Origin: Paenibacillus contaminans
GTDB lineage: Bacteria; Bacillota; Bacilli; Paenibacillales; NBRC-103111
Direction: 5' to 3'
Length of the DNA stretch: 64,000 bases
NCBI RefSeq assembly: GCF_003285015.1
Contig: NZ_QMFB01000005.1
Coordinates: forward strand, 62,001-126,000
A model generated the notes under the pieces. It was given only the letters and a program-made list of their open reading frames with translations. It had not been told where the DNA came from and made no database searches. The position numbers and the translations under genes are program-made. Each line of letters begins with the position of its first letter. Positions within the stretch are counted from its first letter, which is position 1. Below, in pieces: positions 16,784-25,615 of this stretch.

Positions 16784-18261
16784 ACGATCATAAGCCTGTA
16801 CCGGTAGCGGCTTGGACCGAATCCACACTGCGCAGGATGTTCGAAAAATCATCGGATGTGCAGCTTCAAGTATTTCATTTCCAAGAACAGGGGGCGTCCT
16901 CCGATGTGATGCTGATCTACGCGGAAGGACTATGCGACAGCTCGCAAATCGTGACGAACGTGCTTCCGGAGCTGAATCGGCTCTTTCGGGAAAACGGTTT
17001 TCAGCCATTGCTGGACGGACATTCGGCCTGCCCTTTACCGCTCGTCCGTTTCGAAGGGGAGATTGCCAAGGAGAACATCGTAGACTCCGTTTTCCAAGGC
17101 GATCTTGTGCTTGTGTTCCTGCATTCGAATGTCCTCTTCAGGCTGAACATCAACAATCGTCCGGGAAGGACCCCAGAGGAGTCGAGCATCGAAATTTCCA
17201 TCAAAGGTCCCAAAGACGGCTTCGTGGAAGATTACACCGTCAATGTCGCCTTGATCCGCAAACGGATTCGCAGCACTTCGCTTTGCTCCGAAACGTTCAT
17301 ACTCGGCAGAAGAACCAGGACGAATATCGTGCTCATGTACTTCGACGACATTTTGTCGCCGGATATATTGAAAGAAGTGCGCGTGCGGTTAAACAAAATC
17401 GATGTCGACGGCGTTTACAGCATCAATCAGCTGGAAGAGGCTCTCGCCGACACCAAATACCCGTTATTCCCGCTGCTCGATTCCTCCGGGCGGCCGGACT
17501 TCGCCGTGAGCAGCCTGCTTGCCGGGAGATTCGTCATCATCATCGACGGCAACCCTCTGGTGCTGGTCGGCCCCGCAACCTTCGGGCTGATCTTGAAATC
17601 GCCGGAGGACGTGCATTTCAGTTTTCAATACGTGAGTTTCGCTCGGCTTATTCGCATTGTAAGCTTTTGGCTGGCCGTGCTGCTTCCCGGCTTTTGGGTA
17701 GCCCTCACGGCATTTCACCAGGACCAGATCCCGTTCCGGCTTATGGCGACCGTTTCGGTAGCGAGGCTCGGTCTTCCCTTGTCGGCGCAATTGGAAATGT
17801 TCGTGCTGCTGCTCCTCCTGGAAATATTCCGGGAAGCAGGCGTTCGTCTGCCAAGCTCGATCGGACAGACGCTGACCGTTATCGGCGCTCTCGTAATCGG
17901 CGATGCCGCCATCCGGGCCGGGCTCGTGTCGCCTTCCGTCGTCGTCGTCGGCGCACTAACCGCCATTATGGGAGTAACGCTTGTAAACCAGACGCTAAGC
18001 ACCGTCGTCAGCGTCATCCGGTTTTCCATTTTTGCCGTTTCAGCGATTGTCGGGATGTACGGGCTCATTCTAGGGCTGATCATGCTGTTGTTTTATATGT
18101 CCAAATTGCGGTCTTTCGGCGTCCCGTATTTAGCCCCGCTATCGCCGTTTTATATGAGGGACGCATTTAGAGGGTACTTGCGGCTTCCATGGAGCAAAAT
18201 GCGTTTTCGTCCGAAGCCGATTCATCCTGTCGATCCGGACCATCAAGGGGAAGATTCCTAA
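16780..18261 (+). CDS. Spore germination protein, GerAA/GerA family
   Basis: 493 residues. A large hydrophilic N-terminal part (about 1-290) is followed by a cluster of membrane helices (about 300-460) with the conserved PFRLMATVSVARLGLPL and RPAGV-like FREAGVRLPSSIGQT motifs of GerA proteins. The start ATG overlaps the permease stop (ATGA), preceded by AAGGAGGG, so translation is coupled. A subunits oligomerise and may form the ion-release channel of the germinant receptor. Confidence 0.93.
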   Translation: MNDHKPVPVAAWTESTLRRMFEKSSDVQLQVFHFQEQGASSDVMLIYAEGLCDSSQIVTNVLPELNRLFRENGFQPLLDGHSACPLPLVRFEGEIAKENIVDSVFQGDLVLVFLHSNVLFRLNINNRPGRTPEESSIEISIKGPKDGFVEDYTVNVALIRKRIRSTSLCSETFILGRRTRTNIVLMYFDDILSPDILKEVRVRLNKIDVDGVYSINQLEEALADTKYPLFPLLDSSGRPDFAVSSLLAGRFVIIIDGNPLVLVGPATFGLILKSPEDVHFSFQYVSFARLIRIVSFWLAVLLPGFWVALTAFHQDQIPFRLMATVSVARLGLPLSAQLEMFVLLLLLEIFREAGVRLPSSIGQTLTVIGALVIGDAAIRAGLVSPSVVVVGALTAIMGVTLVNQTLSTVVSVIRFSIFAVSAIVGMYGLILGLIMLLFYMSKLRSFGVPYLAPLSPFYMRDAFRGYLRLPWSKMRFRPKPIHPVDPDHQGEDS

Positions 18262-19412
18262 TGAAAAAATGGGCGCTTGTCGCCGCAAGCACCGTCCTCC
18301 TATTGCTGCAGACCTCTTGCTGGAATTCGAAGGATATTCAGAATATGGCCTATGTGACCGCCGTCGGCTTCGATTACGAGAACGGTAAATATATGACGTA
18401 TGTTCAAGTACTCAACTTCTCCAATGTGGCCAAAGGCGAAGCGGCGGAGGTTGGCAAAAACGTTCCGACCTGGATCGGCAAAGGGGAGGGCGTAACGGTG
18501 ACGGAGTCGTTCAATTCCATATACGCCACGTCCCAGCTGAGAATATTTTGGGGGCATGTAAAAGCGATCGTCGCAAGCGAACGGTTTCTGAAAAATAGCG
18601 CCCGGGTAAGAGAAGCGTACGATATGGCAAACCGATATCGGGAAATCCGCTACAACATCCTGATTTACGGAACCAAAGAACCGCTGCGTAATATTTTTGC
18701 CCAGAAATCGAACCTGAACATGTCCCCGCTCGAAACGCTGCTGGCGACGCCTGCGCAAACTTATTCCCAGCGCTCGTATATTTTGCCGTTGTACGGCTAT
18801 AAAATGATCGCCCAATTCAACGAACCCGCAGGAGCGGCCCTGCTGCCTTCCATAACTCTCGATCAGCGTTCTTGGACCGAAGATTTGAAAGAACGGACAA
18901 TGTTCAAAATAGACGGGGGATATTTCCTTAACGGGCAGCAATTCAACGGATGGCTATCCGAACAAGATTTGGAAGGATATCGCTGGCTGCAAAAAAAGCT
19001 GCAGCGTTCCCCGATCAATATTCCGGACGATGACTCTCCGGATGCTGCGATAGTACTGATAAAACCGAAGCCGAGCATCCATCATGAAGTTCGAAACGGC
19101 AAGGCCTATTTCCATGTTAAGCTATCGATTCAAGCTTTCGTAGACGAATTGATCCGCAATCGTTCAAAGAAAGAAATCGAAGCCGGAGCCGCGAAGGTGA
19201 TCGAAGACCAGATCAGAAAAACATACGAGAAAGGACTTCAGATCAAAGCGGACGTTCTCGGTCTGGGAAGCTGCCTATATCGGGATAATCCGAAGATGTG
19301 GCATGAAATGCAGGATGAGGGCGACTTTGCATTGGACAAAGATTCCTTGGATCGGATCGAAGTGAAGGTCAAACTGCAGCATAGCGGCAAATATAAAATG
19401 AGGGTACAGTGA
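18261..19412 (+). CDS. Spore germination lipoprotein, Ger(x)C family
   Basis: 383 residues. The N-terminus is a lipoprotein signal (VAASTVLLLLQTSCWNSKDI) with the lipobox Cys at about residue 20, then the WDxRDI-like start of GerAC proteins (here WNSKDI). The C subunit is attached to the outer side of the spore inner membrane. The ATG overlaps the previous stop by one base (TAATG). It completes the three-gene receptor operon. Confidence 0.92.
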   Translation: MKKWALVAASTVLLLLQTSCWNSKDIQNMAYVTAVGFDYENGKYMTYVQVLNFSNVAKGEAAEVGKNVPTWIGKGEGVTVTESFNSIYATSQLRIFWGHVKAIVASERFLKNSARVREAYDMANRYREIRYNILIYGTKEPLRNIFAQKSNLNMSPLETLLATPAQTYSQRSYILPLYGYKMIAQFNEPAGAALLPSITLDQRSWTEDLKERTMFKIDGGYFLNGQQFNGWLSEQDLEGYRWLQKKLQRSPINIPDDDSPDAAIVLIKPKPSIHHEVRNGKAYFHVKLSIQAFVDELIRNRSKKEIEAGAAKVIEDQIRKTYEKGLQIKADVLGLGSCLYRDNPKMWHEMQDEGDFALDKDSLDRIEVKVKLQHSGKYKMRVQ

Positions 19413-19536
19413 GGAGCAAGGAGCGGTGCAGCCCGGAACTTCGACGGTTTCGGAGCGGGCGACATTTGAATCAACGCTTTTAGCACGCAAAGCGTGAACT
19501 TTGGCCGCTATAACGCCGAAAAGCTTCCCGGAATTG

Positions 19537-19576
19537 AAAAAGGAAGGACAGCCGTTTAGCTGTCCTTCCTGCTTTT
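19537..19576. terminator. Bidirectional terminator
   Basis: A 12-bp AGGAAGGACAGC hairpin with short loop. It carries T-rich ends on both strands and lies between the convergent germination operon and the radical SAM gene. The rest of 19413-19668 holds nothing recognisable. Confidence 0.8.
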
Positions 19577-19668
19577 CCCGCCGTGTGCGGCACGTTATAT
19601 GACCTCATACAGCTCTATTCCGCACCATTGCGACTCCCGGCGCAAGGTGCTCTGTCGCAATTCGGCTG

Positions 19669-21447
19669 TCAAACCTGGTGCACTGCCGTCGCAGCGGCCA
19701 GCTCCATCGTAAACAGCTGCGCCTTGGGAGCGCGCTCCGGATCGAACAGAACGAGCATAACCGTCGATTGGCCGGTATGAATGTCTCCTTCGCGCAAATA
19801 AGTCTGCAAGTCGAAAGGTACGACTTCGACGACGGCGTGTTTATGCAACTGAGCCTCCGAAAGGCCGAGCGTCCCGAAATCCGTCTCGCCGCGCACAAGC
19901 GCCGGCTGTTCCGCCGCCGTGCGAATCAGGCTGCTCTGTCCGTTTTTGTCGAGCTTGAATTCCCACCAAATTTTGCGCGGCTTATATTTATGTCCCAGGA
20001 AATAATCGAGCTTCATCAGCCCTTCGATCACGTCCATACGTGCAGTTCCACGATCCGACAAGAAGCCGTGCAGCCGGGAAAACAAATCCTCGAGCTGATG
20101 CCCGATTTTTTGCCAGCCCCGCTCCTCCCAGTAATCCCCGAACTGCTGGAAAAAGTCGAATGCCGACTCGAATTCCCGTTCGATCAGGAAGAGCACCGTA
20201 TGATCCATCCGGTGTGCGTTCCAATACTTCTCGAGCACATCCTCCACTCGTTTGATGCGGACGAGATCCTCGAAGGGCAAAATGTCGTTCCCGAGGATTT
20301 CGTACGGCGCGTTGTCCATAAACTTGTAGCCGTACTTCTCAGCGTCCAGGCGCATGCCGGTGCCGCGAAGCATTTTGAGAAAGCCTAGCTGCAGCTCCTC
20401 CGGCCGAAGGTCGAACACGTCGTTGAACGTTTTGCGGAACGAGTTGTAATCCTCTTCCGGCAGGCCGGCGATCAGATCGAGATGCTGGTCGATTTTACGG
20501 CTGTTCTTGATCGTGGTGACGGTACGCGACAGCTTGGTGAAATTTTGCCGGCGCTTGACGATTTCGTTCGTCTGGTCGTTCGTCGACTGCACGCCGATCT
20601 CGAACCGGAATACGCCTGGCGGCGCGTTCTCCGCAAGGAAGTCCAGCACCTCGGGACGCATGATATCGGCCGTTATTTCGAACTGAAAAACACAGCCTTG
20701 ATGGTTATCGATCAGAAATTGAAAGATTTCCATCGCGTATTCGCGCTTGATATTGAAGGTCCGGTCGACGAATTTGATCAGCTTCGCCCCGGCGCCGATA
20801 AGGTACAGAATGTCCTTCTTCGTCCGCTCGATGTCGAAATAGCGCACCCCTACCTCGATGCTCGACAGACAGAACTGGCAGCTGAATGGACAGCCGCGGC
20901 TCGTTTCGAAATAAACGACACGGTTCGCCAAAGCCGGCACATCCTCGGCAAAATAATGCGGCGACGGAATATCGTCGAGCTTCAGCTTCGGACGGCCCGG
21001 GTTGAGAATGATTTCTTCCCCTTTGCGGTATGCGGCGCCATAGACAAAATGGAACTTACGGGTCGTCCCGATTTCCGTCAGCAGATGATGGAGCGTTTCC
21101 TCCCCTTCGCCCATGACGATGAAATCGACCTCCGGAACTCTTTGCATCCAGTATTCCGTATCGTACGACACCTCGGGCCCGCCAAGCACGATTTGCAGCT
21201 CGGGCATAATTTTTTTGATCATTTTGATAATCTGGATCGTTTCTTCAATGTTCCAAATGTAGCACGAAAAGCCGAGCACGTCGGGCTTCCGTTTGAACAG
21301 GTCGGAGACGACGTTCATGAACGGATCCTTGATCGTATACTCGGCGATTTCGATATCGAAATCATGCTCGCAGAACGCCTTCAAATAACGAAGCGCCAGC
21401 GACGTATGAATATATTTCGCATTTAGGGTGGAGACGACTACTTTCAT
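19669..21447 (-). CDS. B12-binding-domain radical SAM protein
   Basis: 592 residues. The N-terminal cobalamin-binding-like domain (about 1-140) has VLGFSCYIWN and VLGGPEVS. The radical SAM core has the cluster motif RGCPFSCQFC at about 185-195 and a later FEIGVQS strand. The C-terminal 200 residues match the DUF4080-type extension of such enzymes. Relatives include methyltransferases and other rearrangement enzymes; the reaction here is unknown. It starts with ATG after AGAGG and is monocistronic between two terminator or repeat regions. Confidence 0.85.
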   Translation of the reverse strand: MKVVVSTLNAKYIHTSLALRYLKAFCEHDFDIEIAEYTIKDPFMNVVSDLFKRKPDVLGFSCYIWNIEETIQIIKMIKKIMPELQIVLGGPEVSYDTEYWMQRVPEVDFIVMGEGEETLHHLLTEIGTTRKFHFVYGAAYRKGEEIILNPGRPKLKLDDIPSPHYFAEDVPALANRVVYFETSRGCPFSCQFCLSSIEVGVRYFDIERTKKDILYLIGAGAKLIKFVDRTFNIKREYAMEIFQFLIDNHQGCVFQFEITADIMRPEVLDFLAENAPPGVFRFEIGVQSTNDQTNEIVKRRQNFTKLSRTVTTIKNSRKIDQHLDLIAGLPEEDYNSFRKTFNDVFDLRPEELQLGFLKMLRGTGMRLDAEKYGYKFMDNAPYEILGNDILPFEDLVRIKRVEDVLEKYWNAHRMDHTVLFLIEREFESAFDFFQQFGDYWEERGWQKIGHQLEDLFSRLHGFLSDRGTARMDVIEGLMKLDYFLGHKYKPRKIWWEFKLDKNGQSSLIRTAAEQPALVRGETDFGTLGLSEAQLHKHAVVEVVPFDLQTYLREGDIHTGQSTVMLVLFDPERAPKAQLFTMELAAATAVHQV

Positions 21448-21618
21448 TTAGGGAACCTCTTTTGGCTTTAGTATCGGTTCCTCTTATTCTACATGGATGA
21501 GGCGGCAAATACAAAAGCTGTTTTTGGCATATCAAAAGGAACGACAAAGCGTAACGGCTGCCGGCATCTTAGGTGCGGGGCGATTACCATGCCTCTTCCA
21601 TGTTTTGCTCTCCGATAA

Positions 21619-21666
21619 AATGAGGATAAACGGCCAAGCCTTCCATAAGAACGCGCGCGTTTATCG
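21619..21666. repeat. Dispersed palindromic element, copy 3
   Basis: TGAGGATAAACGGCCAAGCC to GCGCGCGTTTATCGAG; the outer GATAAACG and CGTTTATC are perfect inverted repeats here. It lies directly downstream of the small gene at 21687-21911. Confidence 0.6.
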
Positions 21667-21686
21667 AGATGTGTTATCCGACTGTA

Positions 21687-21911
21687 TCAATAAAACGATT
21701 CCGCCTGCGCTTGCCGGCCGGAAATATCGTCGCCCGCCAGGAATGCCGGGTCGGTGTTTTCCTCCAGCCACTTGTTCGCTTGCGCACGAAGCTGCTCTTC
21801 CACTTGATCCTTCTGATCCTCCAAAAGCAATACGTCTCCTTCGTTCTCGGAAATCGATCGTTTCAGCTGCGTATGTTCTTCCATCCACTTCGCCAACCGG
21901 AACAAAATCAT
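21687..21911 (-). CDS. Small coiled-coil-like protein, unknown function
   Basis: 74 residues, rich in Glu, Gln and Leu (HTQLKRSISENEGDVLLLED, then QKDQVEEQLRAQANKWLEEN), predicted largely helical. AAAGGTGG stands nine bases before the ATG, a good sign that it is real. No family recognised and no signal peptide. It may be a small cytosolic structural or regulatory protein. It ends close to a palindromic repeat, which may act as its terminator. Confidence 0.6.
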   Translation of the reverse strand: MILFRLAKWMEEHTQLKRSISENEGDVLLLEDQKDQVEEQLRAQANKWLEENTDPAFLAGDDISGRQAQAESFY

Positions 21912-22177
21912 TGCGTTTAACCACCTTTCAAATAGTAAGTATTTGGGTCGTTCCTTATACCATTATCTTACTGTGCAAGTATGAAATCTACGTTACCGCC
22001 AAGTTAAAACTTCATGAAGAAACGGTGACGACTTTGTGTCTCTTTTTACAATAAAGCGTTTCCTTTGCATGGCGGCTCTATACATGGAATATGAAGCGGG
22101 AACGCGAAAGGTTTGGGTTTCCCGTAATAATAGACATTATTAGGCGGATAATCGTTATGCCTCCGCAAAATTTCCCG

Positions 22178-22206
22178 TTGCTCGTCCGCCGCCGATTTTG
22201 TACAAT
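22178..22206 (+). promoter_or_regulatory. Promoter of mscL
   Basis: TTGCTC (22178-22183) and TACAAT (22201-22206) with a 17-base spacer, 37 bases before the mscL start. The remaining part of 21912-22177 shows a small TAATAATAG/ATTATTA hairpin near 22125 but no gene. Confidence 0.6.
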
Positions 22207-22242
22207 GGGAAGCAATAACCAACGTGGGAGGAGTCAAGCTTC

Positions 22243-22707
22243 ATGCTTAAGGAATTTAAGGATTTTGCATTCAAAGGCAATATGGTCGATCTTGCTGTCG
22301 GCGTTATCATCGGGGGCGCGTTCGGTAAAGTGGTGACTTCGATCGTTAACGATCTCATCATGTCACCGATCGGTGCGCTGCTCGGCAAAGTGAATTTTAC
22401 GGACAGGTTCATCGCGTTGGACGGAAAACAATACGAAACGTTGCAAAAGGCTAAAGAAGCCGGCGCGGCTACATTCAACTATGGATCGTTCATTACGACA
22501 ATGCTGGACTTCTTAATCGTAGCCTTCGTCATCTTTCTGGTCGTCAAGCAGCTGTACCGTTTCCGTAAAAAGGATGAAGCCCCTGCCGTTCCTACGACAA
22601 AAACTTGTCCGCACTGCATTTCGGACGTTCCGATCAAAGCTACCCGCTGCAAGTTTTGCACGGCGGAATTGGAAGCGGGAGAAACAGGGAAATCGGCTCC
22701 GGCTTAG
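22243..22707 (+). CDS. mscL: Large-conductance mechanosensitive channel with C-terminal zinc ribbon
   Basis: MscL opens under membrane tension and releases solutes during osmotic downshift. The first helix [20 protein letters not shown] and pore region are typical, and TM2 is at about 84-104. The 154-residue protein is longer than the usual 130-150 because the cytoplasmic tail carries CPHC and CKFC (about 125-145), a two-CxxC zinc-ribbon-like knuckle in place of a plain helical bundle end. GGGAGGAG precedes the ATG. It stands alone. Confidence 0.95.
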   Translation: MLKEFKDFAFKGNMVDLAVGVIIGGAFGKVVTSIVNDLIMSPIGALLGKVNFTDRFIALDGKQYETLQKAKEAGAATFNYGSFITTMLDFLIVAFVIFLVVKQLYRFRKKDEAPAVPTTKTCPHCISDVPIKATRCKFCTAELEAGETGKSAPA

Positions 22708-22726
22708 GTTTGCTAAACTGCAACAA

Positions 22727-22772
22727 ACAAAAATAGCCGCCCCATGGAGTATCCATGGAGCGGCTATTTTTG
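22727..22772. terminator. Bidirectional terminator
   Basis: A long hairpin with AAAATAGCCGC arms and a CCATGGA inner part, between convergent mscL and the dockerin operon; suitable for both strands. Confidence 0.85.
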
Positions 22773-22778
22773 TTGTTT

Positions 22779-25499
22779 CTATTTTAGCGCTTCAAGCCCG
22801 ATCAAACCTAAGTCAGCAATGTCAATTTTGTTGTCGTGATTGAGATCCATGAAATAATTGCTATCGTTTATTTCAGCACCGATATGATCGGCAATCTCAG
22901 CCAAGTCGTCTGCGTCAACAATTCCATCCATAGTAATGTCGGAAAGCTTGCCGATCTTGACGAACAATGCGGCGTCTGCGCCAAGACGATGCGTCACTCC
23001 CGTCACATCTCCGTCGATGCGAACCGTTTCCGACTCGCCCGACAGGATCAGCCTGGTTGCGGCGTTAGCCTTCTTAGCCTTCAGCGTAATATTCGCTGCG
23101 ATCGTATCGCTGCCGTTAAAGCTTCTGTCCCCCGTTTGCGTTCCTACGATCGTCAGGCTGTTCCCTTTAACGGACCATGCCAGATATCCATTGGCTTCCC
23201 AGTCCTCCGAGCCTTTTACGTTCTCGACAGTCCACTGTTCCGGATCGATCAGAAGCTTCGCCTTGAAGCCATACAGCTCATTCGCTTGATCGAGCTTCAA
23301 CCCGACCGTAATCGTTTCGTTCAACTCCGCTGCAGCAGGGCCTTGCAATTTCAGTTTGCCCGCATGCTCGTACTCCGTATCGGTTACGGTAATCTTTTGC
23401 AAGCTGCCCATATCCGTAGCGTCGGCGAAGTAAATATGTTCGCTGCCGTCCGCATCCTGTGCAAGCGCCATAAACTTTACTTCCATACTATTCGGGAACA
23501 ATCGTACAAACTCCCACGTCTTCGGATCGATAACGGTAATGCGGTCCGCCAAGTCAAGGTACAAGAGGCCGTCCTTGCCCCAATAAGGATGATAGGGACG
23601 CCACATGCCGTAGTTATTAATGTCAGGGTACATATTTTTGTATTTCAAAATGTCATGGGATACCGGATCCATTTTGAACAAAATGCCGTTCACCGATCCC
23701 CAGATGTTGCCGTCCGGACCTACGGTCAAGCCGCTGATCATCGGAGGATTGCTGAGTCCCGGAATTTTATCCTCCAATGAGATCTCTTTCACCTTGCGCT
23801 TGTTCGCGACATCCCAAACGAACATTTTCGCGGATTTTTCGGTAGCGGTAACTCCAAGACCGCCATGCACAGTGGTTGAGCCATAAATGTAACCGTCCTT
23901 ATAGGCCAAGCCGACGATACTTTGATTTTTGACGATATTGCGGAACACCTCGTAATCGCCTGTAGCGGGATCGAAAATCGTAAGGGCGCCGCCAAGCTCG
24001 CCGTAACCCGGTATCGTACCGATCATAATTTTATCTTCCATCGTTTTCATGATGTAAGGTCGGTCCTGAGCCTCGCCGATTGTAAATACTTCCTTCGCAA
24101 CCGGCGTGTTTTGGGTCGTGTCGATTTTATACACATGACCGCCGGGATATACACCTAAGTACATATCCGTTCCGAAAGCAACCATCCCTTCGGCTTGCTC
24201 CAGAGTCAAATTCGTCGTTTTGTTGGTGCGCGGATTAAATACGGCGCCCAAGCCGGCAGGATAAGCCGACATATACAGATTTCCGTCAGGTCCCACTTCG
24301 ATATTGTGAATCGGATTCGGAGCGCCTTGCAGCTGGGACGGCATGCTCAACACCGTTTTGGCGTCCACGTTAAAAATCGCGATTTCGCCGTTTGCTTTCA
24401 TCGAGACCAGCGATTGCCCTTCATACCCCGCAAGACCGTCAAACTCAACCCAAGCCGCGCCCCTTAACGAAGTGCCGTATTTAATAATCGGAGTCGCTTG
24501 AAAAGTCGTCAGGTCGAGCTCCGTCAGGTGGCCGTTCGCAGGAATATAAAGCTTGTTATCGCGGGTAACCAGCTGTGCGAAGCTGAATACGCCGACTCCC
24601 GTACCGCCGTTTGCCGTGTCTTTGCCGATTACATGATCCAGCCATATTTCATTTTTCAAATCGTAGAAAAGCAGCGTAAGGATGTCTTTATCTTGAAATT
24701 TCACCAGCAAAAGATCGCCGACGGCAGCCATATCGTAAGCGAAAGGCACTTGCGCCGGGGCAACGCCTAACAAGGCAGGGACACCAGCGGCGATGCTCTG
24801 TTTATATCCTTTGGTAGCCTCCGTTACGCCAAGCTTGATCACGTCGCCAATCGTACCGATTCCCGCATAAATATAACCGTCATGATAAGCGATAGAGCGA
24901 ACGTACTCCTGGCCGGCAACCATCGTTCCGTAGTCGGTAAACGCATTGGCAACCGGATCGTACTTGAAAACCTTGCCGTTCTGGAACGTACCGCCATACA
25001 CATTACCCTTGTCGTCGACCGTTAACGACCAGATCGATTTCTCGCCCGGTATCGGCTCTCCGAGTTCGACAAGCTGTTTGGTTTCGGGAGAATATTTCCA
25101 CAAAATCCCCTTCGTTTGACCCGACGTCCGGATCCCGCCGATATAGACGGATCCGTCCGGCGCGACCGCATGCGCCCAAGCCTGCTGAACGCCTTGCATC
25201 GGCAAGCTGCGGAGCAATGAATTCGTCTTGACGTCCACAACCTGGAACGAAGCCAGCTCGGCGTTGACTGTCGTATAAAATACGGGATTCCCGTCCTCTT
25301 CGCCGACGACCGCGCCCGAGATGCCTGCCTTCGTAATCGGCGTGGCAATTTTCTCCGGATCGCCGAAGGTTCTTCCTTTGAATGTGACGCCCTCCCCGTC
25401 TCCTGCGCTTGCTTGCGCAGGAGTTGCGGTAAATGAGGCGGATACGACCAGGCAGCAAATAACGGCTAGCATGATCCATTTATATCGAATGTTTCGCAT
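22779..25499 (-). CDS. Secreted beta-propeller protein with cohesin-like and dockerin domains
   Basis: 906 residues, third gene of the operon. A signal peptide (about 1-30, ends ATPAQASA) is followed by a large repeat region (about 45-690) with recurring blades of the type VDDKGNVYGGT, VGPDGNLYMSA and VGPDGNIWGSV, a seven- or more-bladed beta-propeller that might bind a glycan. A cohesin-like beta-sandwich follows (about 695-840, LYGFKAKLLIDPEQWTVENV). The C-terminus is a type I-like dockerin with two calcium loops, DITMDGIVDADDL and DLNHDNKIDIADL. No catalytic residues of a known hydrolase or lyase family are evident. ATG at 25499 follows TAGGAGGT. Confidence 0.85.
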   Translation of the reverse strand: MRNIRYKWIMLAVICCLVVSASFTATPAQASAGDGEGVTFKGRTFGDPEKIATPITKAGISGAVVGEEDGNPVFYTTVNAELASFQVVDVKTNSLLRSLPMQGVQQAWAHAVAPDGSVYIGGIRTSGQTKGILWKYSPETKQLVELGEPIPGEKSIWSLTVDDKGNVYGGTFQNGKVFKYDPVANAFTDYGTMVAGQEYVRSIAYHDGYIYAGIGTIGDVIKLGVTEATKGYKQSIAAGVPALLGVAPAQVPFAYDMAAVGDLLLVKFQDKDILTLLFYDLKNEIWLDHVIGKDTANGGTGVGVFSFAQLVTRDNKLYIPANGHLTELDLTTFQATPIIKYGTSLRGAAWVEFDGLAGYEGQSLVSMKANGEIAIFNVDAKTVLSMPSQLQGAPNPIHNIEVGPDGNLYMSAYPAGLGAVFNPRTNKTTNLTLEQAEGMVAFGTDMYLGVYPGGHVYKIDTTQNTPVAKEVFTIGEAQDRPYIMKTMEDKIMIGTIPGYGELGGALTIFDPATGDYEVFRNIVKNQSIVGLAYKDGYIYGSTTVHGGLGVTATEKSAKMFVWDVANKRKVKEISLEDKIPGLSNPPMISGLTVGPDGNIWGSVNGILFKMDPVSHDILKYKNMYPDINNYGMWRPYHPYWGKDGLLYLDLADRITVIDPKTWEFVRLFPNSMEVKFMALAQDADGSEHIYFADATDMGSLQKITVTDTEYEHAGKLKLQGPAAAELNETITVGLKLDQANELYGFKAKLLIDPEQWTVENVKGSEDWEANGYLAWSVKGNSLTIVGTQTGDRSFNGSDTIAANITLKAKKANAATRLILSGESETVRIDGDVTGVTHRLGADAALFVKIGKLSDITMDGIVDADDLAEIADHIGAEINDSNYFMDLNHDNKIDIADLGLIGLEALK

Positions 25500-25615
25500 C
25501 GTAAACCTCCTAAACAAATTTCCCCGGAAGTGAAGGATTTCTTCACGGCATATCCCAAGTGCTTTGCAGGGGAACCCCTATGCATTGGAATCGTTTTGCA
25601 TGATGAACGCCAAGT

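Noticed and set aside
20482..21426. A 314-residue frame antisense to the radical SAM gene
   Set aside because: Shadow frame in GC-rich DNA; the minus-strand gene has clear motifs and the plus frame none.
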